A stretch of 64,000 nt of DNA from Gammaproteobacteria bacterium (GTDB lineage: Bacteria > Pseudomonadota > Gammaproteobacteria > Ga0077536). The position numbers were made by a program, and so were the translations under genes. A model generated the notes under the pieces. It ran no database searches. It had not been told where the DNA came from and saw only the letters and a program-made list of their open reading frames with translations. The stretch lies in the NCBI GenBank assembly GCA_020849475.1, contig JADLGE010000074.1, positions 61,709 to 125,708 of the forward strand. The letters run 5' to 3'. This document shows positions 8,974 to 17,546 of the stretch, one piece after another. The stretch's first letter is position 1; every line of letters starts with the position of its first letter.

Positions 8974-9072
8974 CGCGAATTCATTCGCACCTTGAAGCCA
9001 GGCTAGGCGCTGGCCGGAATGCACCAATGTCAGACTTCAGTCTGACATTCGAACGTGCGAGTGAATTCGCAC
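8974..9072. repeat. composite palindromic repeat (REP-like) between convergent genes
   Basis: A nested arrangement. The outer arms read GCGAATTCATTCGCAC (8975-8990) and GTGCGAGTGAATTCGCAC (9055-9072), near reverse complements. Inside them, at 9026-9049, is a palindrome with two 11-base arms around the GTCAGACTTCAGTCTGAC core. The same core recurs at six or seven other places in the window. It sits between the DUF2721 gene and the end of the SnoaL-like gene, overlapping neither. It looks like a REP-type element and could also act as a transcript terminator for both genes. Confidence 0.75.
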
Positions 9073-9098
9073 CTGCCAGCATCGTTCACCTGCGGCGC

Positions 9099-9620
9099 TC
9101 ACGGCGCCCGTGCGCTCATGATCCAATTGAGGACATCGCTCTCGTCGCGTCTTCCCCATACGCCCAGTTCACCGCGCCCGCGTGCACCCTTGACGACCTC
9201 GACCCGTCGCCATTCGCTGGCCACCACGCGATGGGCAATCTTCCATTCACCGCCGCGTCGCTCGAAGCGATCAACATAGCGGACGCCCATCACGTCGTCC
9301 TTGCCATTGCCGTCGGCATCCTCACGGCGGTGATAGGCCACCGCATAGGTTTCGGCGCGGGCATGTTCGCCCACCACTTCGATGAGCATATTGCCCATGA
9401 AGTGCTGGGTAGCGGTCCAGCGTTGCAGAAAGGTGGATGCGGCGGCGATGAACTCATCGACCGTGCCCTTCATTGAACCGTGGTCGTCATAGGCATCAGC
9501 GTGGTAGCAGGCGCGCACCAGTTCGAAGTCCATGCGGTCGATGCCGCGCGCGTAGCGATAGATGACGTCGGCGATTTCCTGGCGCGCGAGCAAGGTCGCG
9601 ATGGCTGTCTGGTCACTCAT
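9099..9620 (-). CDS. SnoaL-like / nuclear transport factor 2-like domain protein
   Basis: 173 aa. The opening AIATLLARQEIADVIYRYARGIDRMDFELVRACYHADAYDDHG is the classic start of SnoaL_4 / NTF2-like proteins, a cone-shaped alpha+beta fold used by small isomerases, dehydratases and ring-hydroxylating dioxygenase beta subunits. The ATG at 9620 has a strong GGGGGAG six bases upstream, so I reject the longer open frame to 9764. The protein has no signal peptide. Members of this branch usually have no assigned substrate; proximity to catabolic genes suggests a hydrophobic small molecule. Confidence 0.85.
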   Translation of the reverse strand: MSDQTAIATLLARQEIADVIYRYARGIDRMDFELVRACYHADAYDDHGSMKGTVDEFIAAASTFLQRWTATQHFMGNMLIEVVGEHARAETYAVAYHRREDADGNGKDDVMGVRYVDRFERRGGEWKIAHRVVASEWRRVEVVKGARGRGELGVWGRRDESDVLNWIMSARAP

Positions 9621-9752
9621 GATGGCTCCCCCAAGATTGATGATGGCTACAAACGCTGCCAGGCCAGGCACCGGCGCCGGCCCTGGCTTCAAGTGCAGGT
9701 GCCAAGATGATTGCGTATATTCTGCGAAGTCTGAATACCAGGGGAGAACACC

Positions 9753-10643
9753 GTGTCCGACCATCGCCTGTCCTGCTGTATCACCTTTGACTTCGACGCC
9801 ATGTCCTCGTGGATAGGCTCGCTCAAATCGAACAACCCCAGCACCATCTCACGCGGACAATTCGGCGCGGTGGCGATCCCGCGTCTGCTGGCGCTGCTGA
9901 AGGCGCGCGGCATACGCGCGAGCTTCGCGGTGCCGGGCCACACTGCCTATGCCTACCCTCGACTGGTTGAGGCCCTCGTCGAACATGGCCATGAAATCGT
10001 GCACCACGGCTGGGTGCACGAGAACCCGGCGGACTTCGACGAAGCCGGCGAACGCCATGTGCTGGAACAAGGCTTGAAAGCCCTGCAGCGGGTGGCGGGC
10101 GTCAAGCCACGCGGCTACCGCTCACCGGCCTGGGACTTGAGCACGCGCACGGTCGATTTATTGCTCGAGTACGGCTTCGAGTACGAATCGAGCTGCATGG
10201 GCCATGACTTCTTTCCCTACTACCTGCGCAGTGGTGACCGCTGGTCGCTGGACGGCCCTTACCATTTCGGCGCCACCACCGCGCTGATCGAAATGCCGGT
10301 GACCTGGAGTCTCGATGATTTCCCGCCAGCTGAATTCGTGCTCGGCATGAACACCGGCCTGCAGGCGCCGTCGCAGATGGAAGAAAACTGGCGCGCCGAT
10401 TTCGACTACGCCCATCGCGACTGCGCGGGCGGCGTGTTCATCCTGACCCTGCATCCGCAGACCATCGCGCGCGGTCGCTATTTCCTCATGCTCGAACGCC
10501 TGCTCGACTACTACGCGCAGCACGACGGCGTGGTGTTCGAATCGATGGGCGACTACGTGACGCGCTGGAAACAGGGTAACCCGCTCGAAGCGTGGAAAGC
10601 CGCCCATCCCGACCTGACCGGCGCCCACGCCATCACGCCCTGA
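9753..10643 (+). CDS. polysaccharide deacetylase family protein (NodB-like)
   Basis: 296 aa, GTG start with GGGGAGA upstream. It reads CITFDFDAMS at the N-terminus (first catalytic Asp region of carbohydrate esterase family 4), HEIVHHGWVHENP (metal-binding His pair, H-x3-H-like), and GYRSPAWDLS (conserved RxPxG-like motif variant). Such enzymes remove acyl groups from amino sugars or act on related C-N bonds; this subgroup with FDFDA is often annotated simply as polysaccharide deacetylase and may include non-sugar amidases. It is the first of three same-strand genes with GT9 and GtrA family members, consistent with a cell-surface sugar role. Confidence 0.88.
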   Translation: MSDHRLSCCITFDFDAMSSWIGSLKSNNPSTISRGQFGAVAIPRLLALLKARGIRASFAVPGHTAYAYPRLVEALVEHGHEIVHHGWVHENPADFDEAGERHVLEQGLKALQRVAGVKPRGYRSPAWDLSTRTVDLLLEYGFEYESSCMGHDFFPYYLRSGDRWSLDGPYHFGATTALIEMPVTWSLDDFPPAEFVLGMNTGLQAPSQMEENWRADFDYAHRDCAGGVFILTLHPQTIARGRYFLMLERLLDYYAQHDGVVFESMGDYVTRWKQGNPLEAWKAAHPDLTGAHAITP

Positions 10644-10667
10644 CAGCGAGCCGCGAGGACACCGTTC

Positions 10668-11897
10668 ATGATGAATCCCGGCGTGATGCGGGCGGTCGAT
10701 TACTGGGTCGGTGTGCCGGCCTGTTTCCTGTTGACCTGCCTGCGACGCGTGGCAAGACGCGCGCGCGGCGAGCGGCCAGACCTGCACGAGCGACCGCGCA
10801 ATATCGTCGTCATCGAACTGGTGGAAATGGGCGTGCTGGTGATTGCCTACCCGGCGCTGCGCAAATTGAAGGAAATGTATCCCGACGCGCGCATCCATTT
10901 TCTGGCTTTCAAACAGATTCGCCCCAGCATCGAGATGCTCGGCATCCTCGCGCCCGAGGACATCCTGACCATCGACAACCGCTCGCCGTGGACCTTGCTG
11001 CGCGACACCGTGAAGTTCCTGTGGACCGCTCGCCGACGTCGCCTCGACACCGTCATCAATCTCGAATCCTTCGTGCGCTACAGCGCGATATTGAGTTTTC
11101 TTTCAGGCGCGGTGCGGCGCGTCGGCTTTTTCCGCTTCAACCAGGAAGGCGTATATACGGGCGACCTCCTGACCCACAATGTCGCCTACAACGCCAACAT
11201 TCACAGCGCCCATACGTTTCTCGATCTCGTGCACGCCCTCGACGCGCCGCCGGGCGCAATCCCGCGCGTGAAACGCGACTATCGCGATGATGATCTCTCG
11301 GTGCCGCAGATAGTCACCGACGCGGCGACCGCCAGCGCGCTATGGGCCAAGCTTGCCACCTATCACCCGGCCTTGAAGCCCGGTGCGCGGCTGGTCATCG
11401 TCAATCCCAACGCCAGCGAATTGTTCCTGCTGCGCAAGATGCCTCTCGAGAACTATGCTGAACTGGTGCGCAAACTGCTGAGCGATCCCGAGATGTTCGT
11501 CGCCATCACTGGCGTCGCGCGCGAAAAGCCCGATGCCGAATACATCTGCCGCGCGGTTGGCGACCCGCGCGCGGTCGATCTCACCGGCGCCACCGGGCTC
11601 ATGGAACTGCTGCACTTGTTCAACCAGGCCGAGATGGTCATCACCAATGATTCCGGCCCCGCCCATTTCGCCTGTCTGACCCGCGCCCACATCGTGGTGT
11701 TCTTCGGTCCCGAACTGCCCGATCGTTTCCGCCCGCTGTCGCCGCGCTGCGATGTGATCTATTCCAACTATTCCTGCAGTCCCTGCGTCAGCCCGTTCAA
11801 TCAACGCCTGACCCCGTGCAACGACAACCTGTGTCTGAAGACGCTGTCGGTCGAACGCATTTACGACGTGGTGCGGCAAAGACTGTATGACGCATGA
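10668..11897 (+). CDS. glycosyltransferase family 9 (heptosyltransferase-like)
   Basis: 409 aa. The Rossmann-type N-terminal half carries NIVVIELVEMGVLVIAYPALRKLKEMYP, as in ADP-heptose:LPS heptosyltransferases. The C-terminal half has the GT9 motif VITNDSGPAHFA (nucleotide-sugar binding) and FGPELPDRF. The last 50 residues hold a four-cysteine cluster (SCSPCV, PCNDNLCL), common in GT9 members that act on surface polysaccharides. GAGG lies about nine bases before the ATG at 10668; a second ATG follows at once. The gene overlaps the following GtrA gene by 11 bases. It acts in the cytoplasm on a membrane-linked acceptor; the donor sugar is unknown. Confidence 0.87.
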   Translation: MMNPGVMRAVDYWVGVPACFLLTCLRRVARRARGERPDLHERPRNIVVIELVEMGVLVIAYPALRKLKEMYPDARIHFLAFKQIRPSIEMLGILAPEDILTIDNRSPWTLLRDTVKFLWTARRRRLDTVINLESFVRYSAILSFLSGAVRRVGFFRFNQEGVYTGDLLTHNVAYNANIHSAHTFLDLVHALDAPPGAIPRVKRDYRDDDLSVPQIVTDAATASALWAKLATYHPALKPGARLVIVNPNASELFLLRKMPLENYAELVRKLLSDPEMFVAITGVAREKPDAEYICRAVGDPRAVDLTGATGLMELLHLFNQAEMVITNDSGPAHFACLTRAHIVVFFGPELPDRFRPLSPRCDVIYSNYSCSPCVSPFNQRLTPCNDNLCLKTLSVERIYDVVRQRLYDA

Positions 11898-12354
11898 GTC
11901 GGCGGCGGTGAGCGTCGACTCGCAGGAGCCTGGCATCAGCGCCGCCGCCAGCGACGCGGATCGACGGCGCAGGGTCGTCGAGTTCATCAAGTTCTGTGCG
12001 GTGGGCGGCTCCGGCGTCGGCGTCAATCTCGGCATCTATGCGCTGTTGACGCGCGGACTGGGGCTCGCGCCGGCGCTCGCCTCGCCCATCGCGATCGAAA
12101 TATCGCTATTGAGCAATTTCCTGTGGAACGAGCGCTGGACCTTCGCGCTGCGCACCCTGCGCAGCGCCTGGCCGGCGCGCCTCGGCACTTATCACGCTGT
12201 GTGCCTGGTCGGTGGTGGCATCAACTACATCATGTTGCTGGTGCTCATCGAGCATGGCTGGTGGGACATTGCCGCCAACCTCGCCGGCATTGCCTTGGGC
12301 ACCGGCGCCAAGTTTGTGGCCAGCACGCGCTGGACGTGGCGCGAACACCGGTGA
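11887..12354 (+). CDS. GtrA family membrane protein
   Basis: 155 aa with a 35-residue polar N-terminus and four transmembrane helices. VVEFIKFCAVGGSGVGVNLGIYALLT, FLWNERWTFA and a closing GTGAKFVASTRWTWR are family motifs. GtrA proteins are thought to flip or chaperone undecaprenyl-phosphate sugars for O-antigen or cell-wall glycosylation. The start lies inside the 3' end of the GT9 gene (11-base overlap), so the two are translationally coupled and probably serve the same surface glycan. Confidence 0.92.
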   Translation: MTHESAAVSVDSQEPGISAAASDADRRRRVVEFIKFCAVGGSGVGVNLGIYALLTRGLGLAPALASPIAIEISLLSNFLWNERWTFALRTLRSAWPARLGTYHAVCLVGGGINYIMLLVLIEHGWWDIAANLAGIALGTGAKFVASTRWTWREHR

Positions 12355-12420
12355 AGGGCGCCGGCAGTTGTGACATCATCCATGCATCCCTGTCGTGCGA
12401 CCCACCCTGCCCATCGCGTC

Positions 12421-13578
12421 ATGTTATCGCCGTTGAGATTGCTGTGCTGGATAGCCGTCGCCGTGTTGGCGGCTGGCATGGGGACAGGCGCATGCGGCGC
12501 GGAGCGAAGTGAACAAGCGCTCGAGGACCTGGGCCGTGCGGTGTTTCACGACGTCAATCTGTCCGCCAGCCGCAGCCAGTCCTGCGCGACCTGCCATGAC
12601 CCGGCCCACGGTTTCAGCGATGCACGGGACAACGGTGTCGGCGCTGCGCTGTCGCGCGGCGCCGATGGCAAGTCGCTCGGCGATCGCAACGCGCCCACCA
12701 CCGCCTATGCGGCCCTGATCCCGCCGCTCACGCGTGACGCCGGCGGTCAATACCAGGGCGGCCTGTTTCACGACGGACGCGCCCGCGATACGGCCGAGCA
12801 AGCCGGCCAGCCGATGTTGAATCCACTCGAAATGCAGATGCCGAGCGCCGCGGCGGTGGTGGCGAGGGTGCGCGAGAATCCGGCTTATGTGGCGGCGCTC
12901 ACCGCCCATTTCGGCGCGGGTCTTTTCGCCGACGACGAGGCCGCCTTCAAAGCCATCCGCGAAGCCATTGCCGTGTTTGAACGTTCGCCGGTCATGCTCG
13001 CCTTCGATTCACGCTACGACCGCTACCTGCGCGGCGAAGTGAAGCTGACGGCCGATGAAGACCAGGGCCGTGTGCTGTTCTTTTCGTCCTTGACCAACTG
13101 CACGAGTTGCCACCTGCTGGAGACCACCCATCTCGCCTCCCGCGAGACCTTCAGCAGCTACCGCTACTTCAACATCGGGCTGCCGGCCAACCACGCCGCG
13201 CGCGCGGTCAACGGCCGCGCCGGCACCGTCGACCGCGGACTCGCCGCCAACCCGACCGTCAACGATGAACGTCAGGTCGGCAAGTTCCGCGTGCCGACAT
13301 TGCGCAATGTCGCGGTCACCGCGCCGTACATGCACAACGGCGTGTTCAGGGATTTGCACACCGCGATCTTTTTCTACAACCAGCACCTGGTGAAGAACGC
13401 CGACAATGCCATCAATCCCGAGACCGGCCAGGCCTGGGGCGCGCCGGAAGTGCCCGCCACCGTCGAGCACGACAAGCTTGCTCTCGGTCAGCCGCTGGAC
13501 GACGAGCGCATCGCGCTCATCGTCGCGTTTCTCAACACCCTCACCGACAAGCGCTTCGAGCCCTTGTTGAAAAAATGA
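12421..13578 (+). CDS. di-heme cytochrome c peroxidase / MauG family protein
   Basis: 385 aa from ATG 12421, with a signal peptide (LLCWIAVAVLAAGMGTGACGA). Two c-type heme motifs are visible: C55-A-T-C-H59 and C227-T-S-C-H231. The signatures GLFHDGRA and FRVPTLRNVAVTAPYMHNGVF identify the bacterial di-heme peroxidase / MauG family, which acts in the periplasm. The frame is open further upstream to a GTG at 12370, but the residues before the signal peptide are not family-like. Function could be hydrogen peroxide removal or oxidation of a partner protein. No partner gene is evident nearby. Confidence 0.88.
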   Translation: MLSPLRLLCWIAVAVLAAGMGTGACGAERSEQALEDLGRAVFHDVNLSASRSQSCATCHDPAHGFSDARDNGVGAALSRGADGKSLGDRNAPTTAYAALIPPLTRDAGGQYQGGLFHDGRARDTAEQAGQPMLNPLEMQMPSAAAVVARVRENPAYVAALTAHFGAGLFADDEAAFKAIREAIAVFERSPVMLAFDSRYDRYLRGEVKLTADEDQGRVLFFSSLTNCTSCHLLETTHLASRETFSSYRYFNIGLPANHAARAVNGRAGTVDRGLAANPTVNDERQVGKFRVPTLRNVAVTAPYMHNGVFRDLHTAIFFYNQHLVKNADNAINPETGQAWGAPEVPATVEHDKLALGQPLDDERIALIVAFLNTLTDKRFEPLLKK

Positions 13579-13639
13579 TGCGGCCAAGGCACCTTGGGCC
13601 GATACGCCCACGCCTTAACGGCCCCTACAGGAGTCCACC

Positions 13640-14782
13640 ATGAACAAAGTAAAGAAGTTTCGCATCAAGGTGCAGAAAGGCGCGCTGACCGATCTCAAGC
13701 GCCGCTTGAGCAATGTGCGCTGGCCTGAGCGCGAAACGGTGGGCGGCTGGAGCCAGGGCATTCCCTTGTCCTACATGCGCGAGCTGGTTGATTACTGGCG
13801 CGACGAGTACGACTGGAACCGCTGCCAGGAGCAGTTGAACGCGCTGCCGCAGTTCATGACCGAAATCGACGGGCTGGACATTCACTTCCTGCACATCAAG
13901 TCGCCGCATAAGAACGCCATGCCGATGGTCATGACCCACGGCTGGCCGGGTTCGATACTGGAATTCATGAAGGTCATCGGTCCGCTGACCGATCCGGAAG
14001 CCTTCGGCGGCCGCGGCGAAGATGCTTTCCATCTCGTCATCCCGACTCTGCCGGGCTTTGGCTGGTCGGGTAAACCGGACCAGCCGGGCTGGGGCATCGA
14101 GCGCATCGGCCGCGCCTGGGGCCAGTTGATGGCGCGCCTCGGCTACAAGAAGTGGGTCGCCCAGGGCGGCGACTGGGGTTCGGCGGTGACCCATGCCATC
14201 GGCATGTCCGAGACCAAGCACTGCATCGCCATGCACACCAACATGCCGCTGTTGTCGCCGAGCCCGGCACTGACCGCCGAACCCACCGAACAGGAAATCT
14301 CGGCGCTGGCCGGCTTCCAGCATTACTTCGACTGGGACTCGGGCTATTCCAAAGAGCAGAGCACACGCCCGCAGACCATAGGCTATGGCCTGGTTGATTC
14401 ACCGGTGGCGCAGTGCGCGTGGATCATGGAGAAGTTCTGGTGCTGGACCGACTGCCACGGTCATCCGGAAAACATCTTGAGCCGCGATGAGCTCCTGGAC
14501 AACGTCATGATGTACTGGCTGCCGGCGGCCGGCGCGTCCTCGGCGCGCATCTACTGGGAGTCGTTCTCGGTGATCCTGGCGGCCAAGCCACCGATCCACA
14601 TACCGGTAGGCGCGAGCGTCTATCCGCACGAAATCTTCCGCGCGTCCAAGCGCTGGTGCGAAGAGCGCTACACCAATCTCATCCACTACAACACGCTGCC
14701 CAAGGGCGGTCACTTCGCGGCCGTTGAGCAACCGGAGCTGTTCATCAACGAAATCCGCACCTGCTTTCGCAAAGTGCGCTGA
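13640..14782 (+). CDS. epoxide hydrolase family protein (alpha/beta hydrolase with EHN domain)
   Basis: 380 aa with no signal peptide. Residues 1-110 form the epoxide hydrolase N-terminal domain (FRIKVQKGALTDLKRRLSNVRWPE, WRDEYDWNRCQEQLNALPQF). The alpha/beta hydrolase core has the oxyanion motif HGWPGS, the nucleophile aspartate in GGDWGSAVT and the catalytic histidine in KGGHFAAVEQPELF. This matches the microsomal-type epoxide hydrolases, which open epoxides to diols. The likely use is detoxification or degradation of an oxygenated hydrocarbon. AGGAG lies just before the ATG. A 9-bp hairpin follows the stop. Confidence 0.9.
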   Translation: MNKVKKFRIKVQKGALTDLKRRLSNVRWPERETVGGWSQGIPLSYMRELVDYWRDEYDWNRCQEQLNALPQFMTEIDGLDIHFLHIKSPHKNAMPMVMTHGWPGSILEFMKVIGPLTDPEAFGGRGEDAFHLVIPTLPGFGWSGKPDQPGWGIERIGRAWGQLMARLGYKKWVAQGGDWGSAVTHAIGMSETKHCIAMHTNMPLLSPSPALTAEPTEQEISALAGFQHYFDWDSGYSKEQSTRPQTIGYGLVDSPVAQCAWIMEKFWCWTDCHGHPENILSRDELLDNVMMYWLPAAGASSARIYWESFSVILAAKPPIHIPVGASVYPHEIFRASKRWCEERYTNLIHYNTLPKGGHFAAVEQPELFINEIRTCFRKVR

Positions 14783-14793
14783 GCCTGCCTGCG

Positions 14794-14817
14794 CGGGCCA
14801 GGTTCGCACCTGGCCCG
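14794..14817 (+). terminator. hairpin after epoxide hydrolase gene
   Basis: A perfect 9-bp stem (CGGGCCAGG, loop TTCGCA, CCTGGCCCG) begins 12 bases after the epoxide hydrolase stop. No T-run follows, so it may be a Rho-assisted or RNA-end-stabilising hairpin. Confidence 0.5.
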
Positions 14818-15047
14818 TGCCAAGACCAGGCGATGGCGCCGCGACAGCTCACCGTGAAGCCCTCCGGCGTCGCGGTCACCGAAGTCGCCAGCCGGCGCTT
14901 CAAAACGTAAACGATTGTCATAGATCCATGAAATCCCAGGTCGCGCGCGGGGCAAGCCTGTTGGCGTGTGGGCGAGTGCGATAAGGTCCAGGTGCGCGCG
15001 CGTCCGTGCTGAGCCTGCGCCAGGATTTCACGAACAAGGAGAATCCC

Positions 15048-15677
15048 ATGAAGTTCCGTTCCACGGTACTTGCATCGACTTTGGCCCTCATGGGCACGGC
15101 GTCCATCGGCGCCCAGGCTGCTTTCGAAAACCTCGCTGTTGACAACAGCACGTTCGCCACCGCCCAGGCCGTGGGCGCCGTGGGCAGCGGCGGCGCGATC
15201 AATGTTTTCGGCGTGCGCGGCTCGGTTTCGCTTTTCGGTTTCCTTGTCGAAGACGACAACAAGCCCGATTTCTACAGCTTCACCATCGGCGGCAACCAGA
15301 CCCTGACCCTGACCGTCGATACCCCCGACGGCCCGCAGTTCAACGACGACCCGATGGTCGGCCTGTTCTCTGCCGACGGTACGCGTCTGGCCGTGGATGA
15401 CGATGGCGGCCCGGGTTACGACAGCAAGCTGACTTACCTCATCAACAACCCGGGCACCTACTACGCGGCGGTGGCCGGCTTCGATGACTTCAATTTCGAC
15501 GGCATCGCCGACCTCTTCGCGGACGAAGGTTCGGGTTCCAGCATTCCCAACAGCAACTTCCAGTACACCCTGCAGATTGCTGCCGTGAACGGACCGGCGC
15601 CGGTGCCCGTACCGGCCGCGGGCTGGCTGCTGGGTTCGGCGCTGCTGGCTTTCGCGCGTCGCCGCAAGGCCGCCTGA
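15048..15677 (+). CDS. secreted protein with VPLPA/PEP-CTERM-type sorting signal
   Basis: 209 aa with AAGGAGAA upstream of ATG 15048. A signal peptide runs to about residue 24 (LALMGTASIGAQA). The body is acidic, beta-rich and has a pre-peptidase C-terminal-like stretch (DFYSFTIGGNQTLTLTVDT, VGLFSADGTRLAVDDDGGPGYDSKLTYLINNPGTYYAAVAG). The end, VPVPAAGWLLGSALLAFARRR, is the tripartite sorting signal (proline motif, hydrophobic helix, arginine cluster) recognised by exosortase. It should be processed and exported to the surface or biofilm matrix. No exosortase is in this window; an ExeA-like ATPase of the type found in exosortase loci is at 26.8 kb. Confidence 0.85.
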   Translation: MKFRSTVLASTLALMGTASIGAQAAFENLAVDNSTFATAQAVGAVGSGGAINVFGVRGSVSLFGFLVEDDNKPDFYSFTIGGNQTLTLTVDTPDGPQFNDDPMVGLFSADGTRLAVDDDGGPGYDSKLTYLINNPGTYYAAVAGFDDFNFDGIADLFADEGSGSSIPNSNFQYTLQIAAVNGPAPVPVPAAGWLLGSALLAFARRRKAA

Positions 15678-15691
15678 GCCTGCGCTTCCCG

Positions 15692-15720
15692 TGCGTGCGC
15701 GACCGCCGGTCGCGCACGCA
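15692..15720 (+). terminator. strong hairpin after the VPLPA-CTERM-like gene
   Basis: A perfect 13-bp stem (TGCGTGCGCGACC, loop GCC, then its complement) begins 14 bases after the stop. It lies between convergent genes and could stop transcription from both sides. There is no long T-run. Confidence 0.6.
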
Positions 15721-15752
15721 GGCCTTCCCTCTCCGCGCGGCGCGAACGCGCC

Positions 15753-16994
15753 TCAGATCCCCATCACCTTCCGATAGGCTTCCCAGAAACCGATGATGGC
15801 GCTCTCGGTGACGAGATGCTGCGCGTCTTCCGCGCGCCCGCCGCCCATCGCGATATAGGACCGCGCGTCGCGCGCCTCGCGCACCGCGCGCTGCACGATT
15901 TCGACCGCCTCGCCGTCCTCCATGGATACGAAACCCGCCGGGCCGATGAGATTGGCCTGCTTGAGACGCATGGCGCGCAGCGCGTCGTCGTCATCGGCGT
16001 AGCCGAAATGCGTCCACACCAGTTCAAAACCGTCCACGCCGTGGGTGACTATCTGGCGCACCGCGAGGGTGTTGGCGATCTGCTGCAGCACCAGGTTCGG
16101 GAACACCGAGAGGATGACCAGGGTGATGCCGTCGTCGAACTCCGCGCGCCCGGCCAGCACCGAAGGGTCTTCAAGTTTGAAACTGGTGTCGTAGCTGCGC
16201 ACATCCTTGTAGACCTCGCTGTCGGCCTTGGCGTTGGAGGTCGCGGCCTTGGCATAGAGCATGGTGTGGCAATGGCTGTCGTCCATGAGACAGGCGCCGG
16301 TCTGGGTCGAGCGATACAGACCGAAAGTGTTGTGGAACAGGTGCAGCAGGCTCGCGTGGTAAGGGTCGCGGGTGTTCTCCGCGTAGAGCTTCCAGTTGCC
16401 GTGCATGAACTGGCGCTGGTCACCGAGCACCGTCAGCGGCCGCGCGCACAGGCGCGCGATGCTCGCCACCACCATCGGCCCGAGGTAGTCGGTCAGCGGC
16501 GGACTCGATGCGCAGAAACTCGCGAATACCAGGCCGTGCAGTTCCGCAACGCGCAGGCGGGTGAGGTTGTGGCGCGCCGGATCGAAACCCGGCGGCATGC
16601 CGCCGCGCCCGTCGATGCCGGCACGGAACGGCACACCCAGCAGACGACCACCGAGGTCGTATGTCCATTGATGATAGACACACGACAGACGCGCCTGCTT
16701 GCCGCGCAGTTCGCGGCACACCAGGGCGCCGCGATGGGCGCAGCGGTTTTCCAGCACCTGTAGGTGTCCATCGCGATCGCGCAACACAATGACCGGGATG
16801 GCGCCGACATAGGTGGTCTTGAAGCTGCCGGGCTCCGGCACCTCGACCGCGAGACCAACGAAGCTCCACACCGGCCCGCGAAAAATGCGCTGCTGCTCGC
16901 GCTCGAACCACGCCTGTTCGGTGAACAGCCCGAAAGGGACTTCGCAGCCCGTAGTGTTGTCGGGCCAGCTGAATTCGGCGCCGATGCGGCTCAT
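15753..16994 (-). CDS. aromatic-ring-hydroxylating dioxygenase, alpha subunit (Rieske)
   Basis: 413 aa. The Rieske [2Fe-2S] motif is complete (CAHRGALV and, 17 residues after it, CVYHQW: C-x-H ... C-x2-H). The mononuclear iron ligands are seen in NTRDPYHASLLHLFHNTFG (D-x2-H-x4-H). It is the catalytic subunit of an oxygenase that adds oxygen to an aromatic or other cyclic substrate. The beta subunit gene lies just upstream on the same strand, 13 bases away. No ferredoxin or reductase gene is adjacent, so electrons must come from a system encoded elsewhere. Substrate unknown. Confidence 0.92.
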   Translation of the reverse strand: MSRIGAEFSWPDNTTGCEVPFGLFTEQAWFEREQQRIFRGPVWSFVGLAVEVPEPGSFKTTYVGAIPVIVLRDRDGHLQVLENRCAHRGALVCRELRGKQARLSCVYHQWTYDLGGRLLGVPFRAGIDGRGGMPPGFDPARHNLTRLRVAELHGLVFASFCASSPPLTDYLGPMVVASIARLCARPLTVLGDQRQFMHGNWKLYAENTRDPYHASLLHLFHNTFGLYRSTQTGACLMDDSHCHTMLYAKAATSNAKADSEVYKDVRSYDTSFKLEDPSVLAGRAEFDDGITLVILSVFPNLVLQQIANTLAVRQIVTHGVDGFELVWTHFGYADDDDALRAMRLKQANLIGPAGFVSMEDGEAVEIVQRAVREARDARSYIAMGGGRAEDAQHLVTESAIIGFWEAYRKVMGI

Positions 16995-17007
16995 GCCGGC
17001 ATTCTCA

Positions 17008-17493
17008 TCATGGGGTGACCAGCAGGCTGTCGATTCGGTTAGTGTCGAAGATCACGTGCTTGCGCTTGAATTTGAGAGCGCCGTCGACAATGCACATCTC
17101 GTCGTCATAGCTGCCCACACTGTAGACCTCGCTGACACCGTTGGTGCGGGTGCGGAACACCGCGTAATGGCTGCGCGCCGTGACGCTCGCTGCAGTGACC
17201 GTGCCGAGCACCGTGCTGCTGACCAGATGTCGATAATGATGTCGCTCGTAGATATTGGCGTTGCGCAAGGACACCACGCGATCGATGAGCATGCCGCGTG
17301 ATTCGCAGGACATCGTCGCCAGGGGCAGATTACGTTCCGCGTTTTCGCGCGACACGATGCGGTAGTCGCAATCTTCGACGAAGAAATCGGGCCACTGTTC
17401 GAGGCGGTCATCGTCGATGCACTGCGCGTAGCGCGCGAGCAGTTGCTCGACCGCGTACTGACGCTCCAGCGGTGAAAGTTCAGTAAGGTTCAT
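17008..17493 (-). CDS. aromatic-ring-hydroxylating dioxygenase, beta subunit
   Basis: 161 aa from ATG 17493. The sequence LSPLERQYAVEQLLARYAQCIDDDRLEQWPDFFVEDCDYRI and RSHYAVFRTRTNGVSEVYSVGSYDDEM matches the small NTF2-fold structural subunit of Rieske oxygenases. The open frame extends upstream to 17877, but that part is arginine-rich and antisense to the MFS gene, so I reject it. It precedes the alpha subunit gene by 13 bases in the same operon, the reverse of the more common alpha-beta order. Confidence 0.9.
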   Translation of the reverse strand: MNLTELSPLERQYAVEQLLARYAQCIDDDRLEQWPDFFVEDCDYRIVSRENAERNLPLATMSCESRGMLIDRVVSLRNANIYERHHYRHLVSSTVLGTVTAASVTARSHYAVFRTRTNGVSEVYSVGSYDDEMCIVDGALKFKRKHVIFDTNRIDSLLVTP

Positions 17494-17546
17494 GGTGGCG
17501 CATGGCTGAAGTCCCCGATGGCCCATGCTAGCGCGCACACGCGCCC

